In this document: positions 53,760 through 64,000 of the stretch, piece by piece | Layout of the letters: each line of letters starts with the position of its first letter | Position numbering within the stretch: the stretch's first letter is position 1 | Assembly: GCA_951640195.1 (NCBI GenBank) | Contig: OX621169.1 | Coordinates: 620,001 to 684,000, forward strand | From: Porpolomopsis calyptriformis | Lineage: Eukaryota > Basidiomycota > Agaricomycetes > Agaricales > Hygrophoraceae | Direction of reading: 5' to 3' | DNA: 64,000 nucleotides | Made by a program: the position numbers and the translations under genes | The notes under the pieces: model-generated | Told to the model about the DNA's origin: nothing | Seen by the model: only the letters and a program-made list of their open reading frames with translations | Databases searched by the model: none

Positions 53760-55480
53760 CTATGGGATTTCCTCAGGAATCCACTGTGCAGCTTCGTCAC
53801 ACCCATACATGTTGGCTGCAACCTTGAGTGCATGAAGGAAACCACTCTCAAGGAGCTCGTTCCCATTGGTCTCCGCAATTTTACTACTCATCTGACACCA
53901 ATCACCGACCACATAATTCTCAATCCCAACATCATTCATGAGGATGTCCGCAGTCAATTCAAGAACGTTAGATTTTGCAAGCACTTGTGTCCAGTATCGC
54001 TCGGGTAGGTGTTGGACAAGACGGAATATGACAGTGGTGCATAAATGGCGGGTATATGGCTCCAAATGCTTGCTCCTGAGGACTGACCCAAGGGTTGAGA
54101 GCTCGGGATCAGCTTCAAGTAACCGTAGAGGTGAAATGGGTGCCAGATGATCAGCGATGACAAGCGCAAGACCAAGGTTGGTGTGGGATTGCAGGGTTGA
54201 CAAAAGCTGCATTGTGACATCATGTATGCCAGCGCGATCGAGGCTGTGAAATAACCCACTTCTCTCAAACCAGAATCCGGCATGACTCGCAAAAGATTGC
54301 AACACAGCTTGTTGGGCTTCATCTGACCCTGGACGTCGAAGATTACTGACAAGGAAATTGGCTGGCTCATTGGGGTTTTCAAGCTGAACCATTGCCGTCT
54401 CTCCTTCCACGTCGACAAGTCGGCTGATCAAATGCAGCGTGAACTTCAAATCACTGTCAGGGCAGTTGACGCAAAGTTGTGATAATGTGTTGGATAACAC
54501 CTCCGGAACCTCGTCGTAGGAAAAAGGGAGTGGATCATTGGGGTAACAGTTGAAAACAGCGATGACACTAGCCACCGTGACAGTTGAAAACGAATGGGCA
54601 CGCAACAAGAGTTGGCAGAGCAAAGTCATCATATCTTGCCGAATGTCAAGGAATGATGTTCCAGGCACATTTTCTGATACGAGCTCTTGGGTTACCCGGA
54701 GGCAGGCAGCTAAGCCATCTTCTACTAGAAGTTTCTCGGGATGGACCATGTTGGCATCTTGTAACCTCTCCATCAATGTAGTGATGGCAAGAAGTAAATT
54801 TTGAGGACAAAACTCTGTTTTATCGCGCACGAGGATGTCTGACTCCAATGGTCCATCAAGAATGACCCTGAGCGCTAGTCCTATGGCACTCGAGATTTCC
54901 ACTAGCGGAGATGATCGTTGAAGGAGCTGCACGAGATGAGAAAGAATGGTTTGCTTAAACTCCAAGGAGATCTGAAAATGTGGGGGTCTACATGATAAGT
55001 AATTGCAAACAGAGTCGAGGATCATCGTGATCATCCATGGAGACCTGGTGTCAGTCTTCAGTAGTGAAACAAACAGTTGTTCGCGGACAGCCTGAGAGTA
55101 GCGACGATAATATGAAGGATCTGTAGCAACCAAGCAACATACAAGGTTGTGGACATCAACGTGAACGCCCCGTGGTGGAAAGACTAGAAATGAATCGCCA
55201 AAGACATCACCAATGGCTCGAGTAGCACGGCCGGCTCGTGGATGGCAAAGCATTATGCGGTGGATGGCTCGACCCAAAGTTTTAACATGCTCATCCATCC
55301 CACCTTTGGGAATGATTCTTGGGCAGAGACAATCTATCTCGCCATCTATGACAAAGTAAGACTGGAATAGGGTACAGAAGCGGGGAAGAGCATCGACGAG
55401 TGGAGGGCAAATGTCTGAGACAGGAACATCAGCAAAAGTGCTAAAGTCAAGTAAGCACGTAAAATTGCTTCTATGGTAAT
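53760..55480 (-). pseudogene. 3' exon of a large helical-repeat protein, separated from its 5' exons by a transposon
   Basis: A 577-codon open frame at most, without stops. The real exon probably starts at an AG acceptor near 55440-55470 (CCATAG or GACTTTAG). The protein is alpha-helical and Leu-rich, armadillo-like, with motifs CPPLVDALPRFCTLFQSYF and GRAIHRIMLCHPRAGR and no obvious membrane segment. It resembles the C-terminal region of large Agaricomycete proteins of the DUF6535 type (recall, low certainty). A compatible upstream exon lies at 63168-63431, with a 7.6-kb transposon between. If the element is spliced out with the intron the gene could still work; otherwise it is a truncated gene. 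Confidence 0.55.
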
Positions 55481-55495
55481 AACAGTAGTACAAGT

Positions 55496-56244
55496 TCTAA
55501 CAGTCTAGTATCACTTGATACACGGGTATTTAAGTGTTTGATTTTCATTCATGCAGTCTACAAGTCTCGTAGAACTACCAAGGTGGTATGAGGATTTTAA
55601 ATAATACTAGGTCTACATGCCATGCAACGCATGCAAGGATATACCAGATAATCAGACTATACGAGCTGTAACAGACTAGCTTGTCATGTATGCCGGTAAC
55701 AGACTGGCCAGACATATATGCCAGTGATAGACCAGTGTCATCTGGGATGTCGACAAGGTCATGCAAGACCAGACAACCCTAGTGTGCACTCGCCAGCTGA
55801 TAAAAGGTCATCCAAAGTCACACAAGACTTCTGGTTTATCACAATGTATTAGCAGATGATACAACATTGTTTAATGTAATAACAGGCAGAGCATATCACA
55901 TGTGGGACCAAACAGAACTGCAGAAGTTCCAGTCTCCAAGTGAGAGCAGAAGGGAAGCGACAGTGACAGCAAGTGAGTCGAATGAGTTTCGATTACAAGA
56001 AAGTGAAAGCAAGAGCTGGAAGGAGAGCGACAGTGACAACAAGTGAGTCAAGACAAGTTGCGATAACAAGTACCCAAGTGGAAAGCAAGTCAAAAGTCCC
56101 TGCAGGTTGCGGTGGGTCTAGGTGGTGAATCTGGGAAAAAAATATGAAAAAGTCTGACTCGGACAGGTCTGATTCATAGAGCAACAAGCTGCATCGAAAA
56201 TAGATGGTAAGTAACGTAAACGAATGCAGGGGATGCTCACCGTA
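55496..56244. other. Left non-coding part of the Plavaka-type element
   Basis: No gene is seen. At 55910-56060 short units with AAGTGAGTC and GCGACAGTGACA repeat (for example at 55956-55978 and 56028-56049). Confidence 0.4.
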
Positions 56245-58040
56245 TCATCTCCGTACTCTTTTCCCCCTCATTTTCTTCCTAGCGCTATCTCCTTGGCCAG
56301 CGCGATTGTTGGAGTGATCTTGCAAATTCCCCTCATTGTCATGGTCCTCATTGTCACTATTTATATTAGCATGAGTATGCTTTGGTATACCCATCCGACC
56401 TGTGTAATTAATAAATGAGTGATCAAGCATTGAATGAACTGTCCGCACCTGGGTTTGTTATGCTGGAAGTCTTATTTCTAGTGTTTGATGATCCGGCGGT
56501 CTTTCTGCCTGCATTCGATGTTCCGCCTCCTCTGTGTGAAGAGCAAGAGCTTCCTGCTATTCAACAGTAAGTGAAGGAAAGAATATATTAAGCCAACAAC
56601 CCTACTACCAGTGTTTGAAGCATTAAAATGATGAGGGGGCATCCGCGAGTTCGAATCTTGACGGTCTCGTGTATCATCTGCTGTCTCCAAGTCTTGATGG
56701 TCTTGTATATTGTCTGCCGTCTCCGAGTCTTGACGGTCTTGTATATCATCTGCTATCTCTGAGTCTTGATGGTCTTGTGTATCAACTGCCATCTCTGAGT
56801 CTTGACGGTCCTGTGTAAAAAGCAATATCAGTGAGAGTCATATTGGATGTCACATGAATCGCAACCTTGCTTTGTAGCGCATGTCGTGCCAGTCGCTGTG
56901 CAAAGACATCTTCAATGTCTTCATCTTCAGAATCATCATACTCTTCCATTTGCTTGTTTTTGTGAGTGCAGAGGCCAGGGACTTCGCTAGAAATATGGAT
57001 AGTTAGTAAGGCATATGTGAGATTATGAAACTTACCGGTTCCAAAATTCGAGTGTCTCAAACACCCAGGGATCATCAGGGTGACGTTCAAACAAATCGAC
57101 AATTGAGTCAAAAGACTTCTCCATATTAAACTTGCCATCCATCACAGCCCATTGCTCTGTAGAACTGAGCATATTCCACGCCTGAATAGAATAAATGGTA
57201 TGGTCAATCATGGGGAAAATTTGGATTATACTTACCTGAACACACACATAGGCAATGGAGCAACCAGTGACCTCAGTCATATTGTGCAGTTCCGCTTTTG
57301 AGCGCTTTGTGCCCCTTTGAACTTTTTGCAGGGCAGAAGATGGGCCGGTAAAGATATGTCGGTAGAGCTGGAATATGCCATGTTAATATATGCATAAACC
57401 AATGCAGGCTATGTACTTACACGTAACAGAAGATGTCCACGACACAAGCCTTTGTCTTTCTTGGCTGGATCATATGGTATGTTTTCGTCGTACAGAAATG
57501 TTGGCCAGTATGTACTCTTGATCTTGATCTTCCCATCTTGCACACTTTCCATGTAATGCCTATGAGATTTTCACAATCAAATCAGTGGATAACTTGGAAA
57601 TGGCAACGTACCCCAGGTTCGCATCAAACACACCAATATCACAGTACAGACAGAGTAACAGAGCTGTGGCGATGTGATTGAAGCCACGCACACTCTTCCC
57701 TTGGCTTCTTGTGATGGGTGGATCAATGGAGTTGATCGCAGGGTTGTATGGTATATATTCCAGGCCGGCGAACTTGATACTCCCAGTGTCTTCATGTCGA
57801 GCTTCACTTGCCCATTTATTGAGCTTCTGTCCACATAAGTACTGCACCAAGGTAAAGTGATGCAACACAACATACCATATTGATGAAAGCATCAAGATGT
57901 TCGGGAGTTTGATGGAACTGCATAATTGTATCACGAAATCCAGGGACAAGGTCCATGACTCTCTCATGGAGATCTAATTCCTGTATTGTGTAGCTGATCG
58001 GATTAGACATGCGAATACCATGAGAATGAGACAGAACCAT
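56245..58040 (-). CDS. DUF6698-type protein, 469 aa, 9 exons, intact
   Basis: Exons (right to left) 57876-58040, 57612-57841, 57421-57559, 57236-57367, 57036-57181, 56854-56986, 56609-56810, 56449-56556, 56245-56399. All introns are GT-AG and short, total 1410 nt, exactly 470 codons. Conserved core: KDKGLCRGHLLLRLYRHIFT, then TEVTGCSIAYVCVQAW and HPDDPWVFETLEFWN, which I recall as the DUF6698 signature of Agaricomycetes; biochemical function is unknown. It is followed by an acidic stretch (EEYDDSEDEDIED-like), a Gln-Asp-rich tandem repeat (56650-56810), a Ser/Gly-rich segment and a basic end KKMRGKRVRR, possibly nuclear. The start could be further upstream, though an in-frame stop precedes this ATG. 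It lies inside a transposon whose transposase is dead. Confidence 0.75.
56650..56812 (-). repeat. 36-bp tandem repeat in the DUF6698 gene
   Basis: About 4.5 units encoding 12-residue blocks of the type QDRQDSEMAVDT / QDHQDSEIADDI. The units alternate between DRQD and DHQD forms, so the higher-order period is 72 bp. Confidence 0.8.
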
Positions 58041-58439
58041 GATTTACTCAGCATCCAGATCATCAGGCTCGAGCCCAACATAAATAATCCTCGTTAGACC
58101 AATGAATGGATTGAGGGAAAGGGGTATCTATCTTGCAGCAATGTGGTATGGCTTCAGGACATGTGGGCTATAAATGCATGCAACATCAAGCATGTCAGGA
58201 ACAAGAGGGAAACGAGTCTTTGCATACATGTGTTTTTTTGATGAGACGCCTGCTTGCCGTATGCTTTCAATCAGAGGGTTATGATCAATGTCAGTTTCCG
58301 ATGACATGGTGGTGGTAAGAGGGAGAGTGCAGATGAACACATTGATGTCATCAGAAGTTGGACTTTGCCAAAAAGAGGTACATGGTCATTCGCCGTCTCA
58401 GGCATGCTATTCCTGCCATGTTGATATTTGTTCTTCTCC

Positions 58440-61400
58440 TTGGCCTTATGGCCAAATTCATATGTCCTGGTCAAGACTGTGGGTGGCAGTTCAAGTCGGG
58501 TGCTGCCCTTTCTGCACATAAATGAGCTTGCAAGGGAAAGATTGCACTTGTAGCAAAGATCCTGCTGGAGAAACGGCGGGCCAAGCTTCAGAAACCTGAT
58601 CAGGAGATCACAGATATTCCAACTGAATGTGAGGAGCTTCGGGAGGTCTTGAATGACACCCAGAATGAATTCCAGGAGGGCCCTAGCTTCGAACTACAGC
58701 TAGAGGTAAGCATACTATAATCTTTCATGTTGTACGTGTTCTTACACATCTTCCCCGAGTAAATAGCGAGAGCCTACACCACTGCAAGAGTATAGACCTT
58801 CTGGTCTTCCACGTCGTCATACATGGATGCCAGCATGCTTTCGCGATGATCTACCTCCTCTACCTCCTCTACCTCCCCCTCCACTAACTCAAATACCTGA
58901 AATACCACTAGAGGAACTGCAACACGACCATGCCATGCTAATGGATTCCCATGAGGAATCTACCCCAGAGCCTTATCAAACAGAGACCAATAACTATGGC
59001 ATATATCATGTTTATCAAGGGGGACCGCCATCATTCACTCTAGATGAACTCTACACACTCCAACATGTATCTGACTCATCAAATTTCAATCTGAACACCA
59101 TGTCAACTGCGGTCCATCCTTGGTGGTCATCATTCAGCTCATTATCCACCCTCCAACAAAATCTCTTCACGCCCTTCCTCAATGTGATGGTTTTCAGACT
59201 CATGAATTGGTTTTACAATGGAACCAATCAGAAGTCACTTACTGACCTTGATCGCTTGGTGAACAATGTATTGTTGGCACCTGATTTCAAGACCGAAGAC
59301 TTGCAAGGATTTCGCGCTACCCATGAGGCTGAACATCTAGATGAGTGGGAGGATGAACCTGGATTTTCAGCCCAGGATGGCTGGATCGAGACTACAATCA
59401 ACATTTCTGTTCCGGTAGAGAATATCAAACATAAGTCGGAAACTGTTGCACCTCAGTATAGTGTTCCTAAATTCTTTTATTGATGCCTTCTCGAGGTTAT
59501 CAAGGCAGCATTCAACAAGCCTGCCGCAGACCACTTCCACCTTTCACCCTTTGAGTGTCGATGGAGGCCCACTCCTGATTCGCAATCCGAGCGATTCTTT
59601 TCTGAGCTTTATACAGGCGATGCGTTTATCAATGAACACGAGAAGATCCAATCACAGTCCCGCAGTGATGGCTGCCACCTTGAGACTGTTGTTGCTGCGA
59701 TTATGCTATGGTCTGACTCCACTCACCTTACCAGTTTTGGAAATGCATCCCTCTGGCCGATATACCTTTTCCTTGGAAACCAATCGAAGTACACGCGTGG
59801 GAAGCCCTCTGCTTTTGTGGCACATCATCTTGCATATCTGCCAAAGGTACGTATTTACTTTCTGTTGGCTTCTAAGTTCTCACACAATGAATAGCTTGAC
59901 GATTCATTTCAAGACTGGTACCGCGCTATCTTTGGCAAACCAGCAACAGCCCAGGTACTGAAGTATTGTCGCCGAGACCTTATGCAAGCAGTATGGCTCT
60001 TACTGCTTGATGACGATTTCATGCATGCATACCATGATGGAATTATTATTGAATTTCACGATGGGATAAAACGACGAGTCTTTCCTCGCTTTTTCACGTA
60101 TTCTGCTGATTACCCTGAAAAGTAAGTGACGTTGTGTGCACTTTGGTGATGATCTGTTATTGATCGTTTCATACAGAACCCTTCTTGCTTGTATCAAGTT
60201 CCTTGGCAACTATCCGTGTCCTAGATGTCTAGTGGAGAAGTCCAAAATATCTGATCTTGGTACAGCCCGTGATCATGTAGTACGCACTCAAAATCAGCGA
60301 TTAGACACCAAAAACCACTAGAACAAGATCAGACATGTCCGACAATGGATTTATAAGAACAGTACAAGTCTTACAAGCGTGCACATTGACCGAGTACTGG
60401 CATATCAGTCACTGATCCCAACACAGGTGAGTACTCATCATGATTGGCTGCATTTTCTCATGGTTTTCACTCAGAGTGCATTTTCTATACACCTCTCATC
60501 ATTCAATTTCAATTTTTATCAAATGTTCATCCCCAATCTCCTTCACGAAGTTGAATTGGGTGTATGGAAAGGAATGTTTACCCACCTCATGCGCATATTA
60601 TATGCAAATGGTGGTGATTTGATTCAAACTCTGAATCAAAGGTGGGTTTTCATATCATAACACTTCTCATTCTGACGTTATGTCAGATACCGACAAGTCC
60701 CAACCTTTGGGCGTGACACAATTCGTAGATTCCATCACAATGCATCCAGTATGAAAAAACTCGCGGGAAGGGACTTCGAAGATCTCCTTCAGGTAAGATC
60801 TTGTTCCATTCCGTTCTGTCTGGTAGCTTATTGATATTCCAATAGTGCGCGCTTCCAGTTTTTGAAAACCTTTTGCCGGAACCACACAACACCATCGTTG
60901 TGGACCTTCTCTTTGAACTAGCAACTTGGCATGGACTTGCCAAACTTCAGCTCCACACAGAGCAAACACTAAACAATCTCAACAACTCAACAACAAGGCT
61001 GGGAAAGCTGCTCTGCAGCTTTTCTTCTATGACATGTGCTGCGTACAATACCCAAGAACTCCCTGCCGAAGAAGCTGCACGTGGATGGCGACAAGCTGCC
61101 CTTACAGCCAAAGGTCTAAGTGCCAAACAGAAAAGTAAATCAACCACCAAACAGCTACCAAACAAGTTCAAACGATTCAATATAAACACATACAAGACTC
61201 ATGCGCTTGGTGGGTATGTCAAGGCAATCTAGTTATATGGTATGACCGATAACTATACAACTCAAACAGTAAGTATATCTTTGCCTATCTTTACCGGATA
61301 AGATGCTTATTGTTGCTTAGGGAGAACTTGAGCACCGGCGTGTGAAGCGGTTTTACCCCCGAGCACACAAAGGCCAAATTGCGCATAGCATTGGCAGACA

Positions 61401-62764
61401 CCAACGCCGAGAACGCATCCTGCACAGAATGATGCAGTCACAGGGGGACATCAGGCCTGAAACCTGCAAGAGGAAGCGTGGACAAACTATACCATCAAGT
61501 GTTGGAAACCCTGCTGTCTGTTTCGATGAACAGGAGGCCCTCCCATATAGTATGCCTGATGCTCATCATCATATATCAGCAGATGTTTATCACAAAGTCA
61601 ACCTGTCTGAATGGCTTGGTGACCATGAAGAAGACCCAGCCCTTCAGGTCTGTCATTATTTTTTCTATTGCACTCACAGTGACTTACATGTCTTATCAAG
61701 GACTTCTTGCCACATTTGAAAAACCACCTCCTTGGGCGAATCCTTGAACTGGATTATGATGGTGACGAGACTGATTACACGTCAGCAGAATGAAATGCAA
61801 TCATGTTTGTCAACAACCGTATCTACCGGCACAAAGTTATTCGTGTAAATTATACCACGTATGATCTTCGGCGCGAACAAGACTCCCTAAATCCACGTAC
61901 AAGTGCCAACGTCATGGTTTTGTCTCAGGAAAATGAGGACTCTGCGTATCCCTATTGGTATGCCTGAGTTATTGGTGTCTTTCATGCGGTAGTGCAGTTC
62001 AAAGGCCTCCCATCTCACCCTACTATTGAACCTGGAGCGCGGCAAATAGAATTCCTATGGGTGAGATGGTTTGGCAGGGACCTGACTCACCAATCCGGAT
62101 GGAAAATGAAACGCCTACATTGAGTAGGCTTCATCAATAATGAGGATCCCGCCAGTTTTGGATTTCTTGATCCAAAACTTGTCATACGTGGTGTGCATTT
62201 AATTCCAGCATTTGCTTTTGGTCACACCCAAGATTTATTACCACCCTTGATCACTCGGCGGCCCTCAGAAAATGATGAAGATTGGATGTATTATTATATC
62301 GCTATGTATGTACTGACATCACTTTTCTGAATTACAGTTCCACTCACCATATTGTACCTTTTGCATGTAGGTTCGTTGATCGTGATACAATTATGCGTTT
62401 CCGTGGTGGCAGCATCGGTCACTCAGCTGTATGAGATGCATCAAACAAGTTCCTTAGCGATCATGATCACCTGGACTTGAGGAAGCGCCAAACACAAGAC
62501 CCCGAGGAGGAACCAGAGGGGTCAAGCGAGAGTGGTGATATCAGGGAACCGGCTAACGCTGGTGGGGTTGATACTGATGTGAACAATGGTGTGTGTGAGG
62601 ATGAAGAAGATTTTGGGTACACAGACCTGGAGATCCAAGGGGTGGATCACGATTGGGATGGAGATGAGGATGATGGGAGCGATGACAATGATGATGCACT
62701 TGGTGCAGAGGATGGTGAAGGCAAAGAGGGGGAGGTTGGGCTGCTCAGCTTCACAGAGATGTAA
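58440..62764 (+). pseudogene. Plavaka-type transposase, nearly full length but with many stops
   Basis: A multi-exon transposase. The N-terminal zinc-finger-like motif CPGQDCGWQFKSGAALSAHK is followed by TGA (58523-58525). Exon ends include 58705/58767, 59846/59895 and 60121/60177. Conserved blocks: PPSFTLDELYTLQHVS region, DSTHLTSFGNASLWPIYLFL (about 59720), DFMHAYHDGIIIEF (about 60015), CPRCLVEKSKISDLGTARD (about 60215), NLLHEVELGVWKGMFTHLMR (about 60535), EEAARGWRQAALTAKG (about 61070), RRVKRFYPRAHKGQIAHSIG (about 61340) and YRHKVIRVNYTTYDLRREQD (about 61830), ending in an acidic tail. Further TGA codons at 59481, 61791, 61965, 62121 and 62432, plus two TAG codons. The Plavaka assignment (CACTA-related fungal family) is from memory of these blocks. 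Confidence 0.8.
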
Positions 62765-63142
62765 GTAGACGCTGTTCCGGGGCTGGCCTTGTCAAGTGTT
62801 TTATGTTATAGCTAGTCTTGTGAATACCTTATATGTTGTCTCGAAGTCTGTTGGTCTTCACATATGTAGCGTTCATGGCCCCGGGTCTTGTAAACACCTC
62901 ACATGGGGTGCTAAAAGTCTATTCTATGTGCTAAAAGGCACTCGGGAGTGTCTTATTAACCTCATATGTGCCGTTCAACTTTGCCAGTCATGGTTCACCT
63001 TGCCTGAAAGATGACCGGTCTATCATCCAGATAGGATGCCGCCTACCAGACTACTACACTGTTGGATGATTTCTGCTTGACTAGTGAGACCTAGTATAAG
63101 CTGTACCAGACTAGCTTGGGCTTAGCAGACTTGCGGGAAGGA
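62765..63142. other. Right non-coding part of the Plavaka-type element
   Basis: No gene. The subterminal motifs AGACTAGCTTGG and GAGACCTAGTATAAG mirror those at the left end. Confidence 0.4.
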
Positions 63143-63167
63143 TACAAGTATGAAAATAGAATTATAT

Positions 63168-63431
63168 TCACATTACACAGCCTTTTACCACTAACAGGTC
63201 ATGCATGACTTTAGCACTTTTGCTAATGTCAAGGTTGGGGATAATGGATGCTGTGTTGATGACAACTTCTTCCTTTTCAACCCAGAGTATGAGCCAAGCT
63301 AAGGCTTCGGCAGTAACTTGGTTGGTATCTTCATCTTTCGTGAGACTTGTGTTAGCGTTAAGAGCCCAGTGGGGGATATCTCCTATTTGATTGGGATGTC
63401 CATATCGAATCCTTTTCCATGTCTTTATCAC
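63168..63431 (-). pseudogene. Upstream exon of the split host gene
   Basis: An open minus-strand stretch with TAEALAWLILWVEKEEVV and SKSAKVMHDLLVVKGC, then a possible donor GTGTAATG or GTAATG at about 63170. Composition and helical pattern fit the large helical-repeat protein whose 3' exon is at 53760-55480. The intron between them is occupied by the Plavaka-type element. To the right it is cut by a Tc1 element at 63459, so the gene is probably dead unless its start lies within this exon. Confidence 0.4.
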
Positions 63432-63458
63432 ACGACCCCGCCATCCCGTTGGACTGTA

Positions 63459-64000
63459 CAGTCAGTAGACAAAAGTTTTGAGCAATCACATGACTTAATT
63501 AATGCATCTATGAGTTTGTTGACGCAATATCTCATTCCGCTCATAATCAACCATGCCCAAGGAAGTGGGAGTTCAGAACACCACGCCAGATGTACAAGAG
63601 GCCATGTTTCACATGAGCCAGCAATGTGTTCCCACTGCAGTAATTGCTTAGACATTTAATTGTGCTATCAGCACTGTCAACCGACTTTGTGCTCTCTACC
63701 ACAGTTGCGGCCACCATGAGGACCTACCTCGATCAGGATGACCAAAGAAGATCGATGAGAGGTCATTCCGTTACTTGAAAAGGGTCGTTGAGGGGGATAG
63801 ACACCAACCATTAGGAGAATTGACTAATTCCATCAATTCTACTTCTTCAGTCCCGGTTTTGAAATGAACAGTGCGGAGGGCTATTGTGGGTATCGGGATG
63901 GGTTCTCGCATTGCCTGACCAAAGCCCTTCCTCAAACTAAGTCACCAGGAGCGAAGACTAGCCTGGGCTGAGGTTATGAAGTTATGGGGTCCCGAGGAGT
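63459..64000 (+). mobile_element. Second Tc1/mariner element, truncated by window end
   Basis: Starts CAGTCAGTAGACAAAAG after TA (63457-63458). The TIR resembles the ends of the MITE at 45222-45952. Its transposase relic starts at 63553. Confidence 0.75.
63553..64000 (+). pseudogene. Tc1-like transposase relic, N-terminal part
   Basis: Starts MPKEVGVQNTTPDVQEAM. The helix-turn-helix region of Tc1-type transposases is visible (TFNCAISTVNRLCALYHSCG, then PKKIDERSFRYLKR and KPFLKLSHQERRLAWAEV). In-frame stops follow VIA, PRSG, VPVLK and GSRIA; the last three are TGA at positions where Arg (CGA) is expected in the family. It continues beyond the window. Different from the Tc1 at 35371-43841. Confidence 0.75.

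Larger units (their letters stand above)
55496..63142 (+). mobile_element. Plavaka-type transposon with captured DUF6698 gene (7.6 kb)
   Basis: Bounded by tacaagt on both sides (55489-55495 and 63143-63149), which may be the target duplication. The host intron sequence appears continuous when the element is left out. Subterminal sequences at both ends share ATACTAGGTCT and AGACTAGCTTG (left about 55604-55683, right about 63086-63118 in inverse orientation). Inside are the DUF6698 gene (minus) and the transposase relic (plus), divergently oriented about 0.4 kb apart. Exact terminal repeats were not resolved. Confidence 0.55.

Overview
The window looks like a repeat-rich stretch of a filamentous basidiomycete genome, most probably an Agaricomycete (mushroom-forming fungus). 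The evidence is short 50-65 bp GT-AG introns, a NACHT-WD40 (NLR-type) protein, an RBR ubiquitin ligase with tiny exons, a DUF6698-type gene, and a transposon set typical of that group: chromodomain Ty3/gypsy elements, hAT, Tc1/mariner and Plavaka. No tRNA, rRNA or CRISPR array was found. I cannot name the species.

Layout. 1-3979: right-hand part of a minus-strand Ty3/gypsy element (Gy-1), inserted in a decayed serine-protease-like gene (3980-5292). 5608-14161: copy 1 of an unrecognised 1.7 kb element (X; TGTCA/TGACA ends, 5-bp target duplication), split by Ty3/gypsy element Gy-2 (7248-14109). 14167-21157: decayed sequence with fragments of a Plavaka-type transposase, a foldback repeat and two 211-bp LTR-like repeats. 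21158-28944: old Ty3/gypsy element Gy-3, split by a solo LTR of the Gy-2/Gy-4 clade and a 173-bp TIR insertion. 29299-31006: inverted copy 2 of X. About 32312-45118: a decayed hAT transposon containing a Tc1/mariner element (35371-43841), which in turn contains Ty3/gypsy element Gy-4 (35837-42695). 45222-45952: a Tc1-type MITE. 46463-48446: intact 16-exon RBR E3 ligase. 48956-52823: intact NACHT-WD40 gene. 53760-63431: a host gene whose exons are split by a 7.6 kb Plavaka-type element (about 55496-63142). That element carries a dead transposase and an intact, divergently oriented DUF6698 gene. 63459-64000: start of a second Tc1 element.

How the parts relate. The four gypsy elements share the Tf1/sushi self-priming layout: an 11-13 nt sequence just after the LTR is perfectly complementary to LTR sequence about 35 nt downstream of the TATA box. 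Three of them (Gy-1, Gy-2, Gy-4) share a -1 frameshift site GGGTTTT at the gag/pol junction. Gy-2 and Gy-4 carry a conserved 245-codon third ORF behind pol. Many nonsense codons in the dead elements are TGA, and in three cases a sister element in this window still has CGA at the aligned codon. This points to C-to-T decay of methylated CpG or a RIP-like process. The genes that remain open across complete splice models (RBR ligase, NACHT-WD40, DUF6698) stand out against this background.
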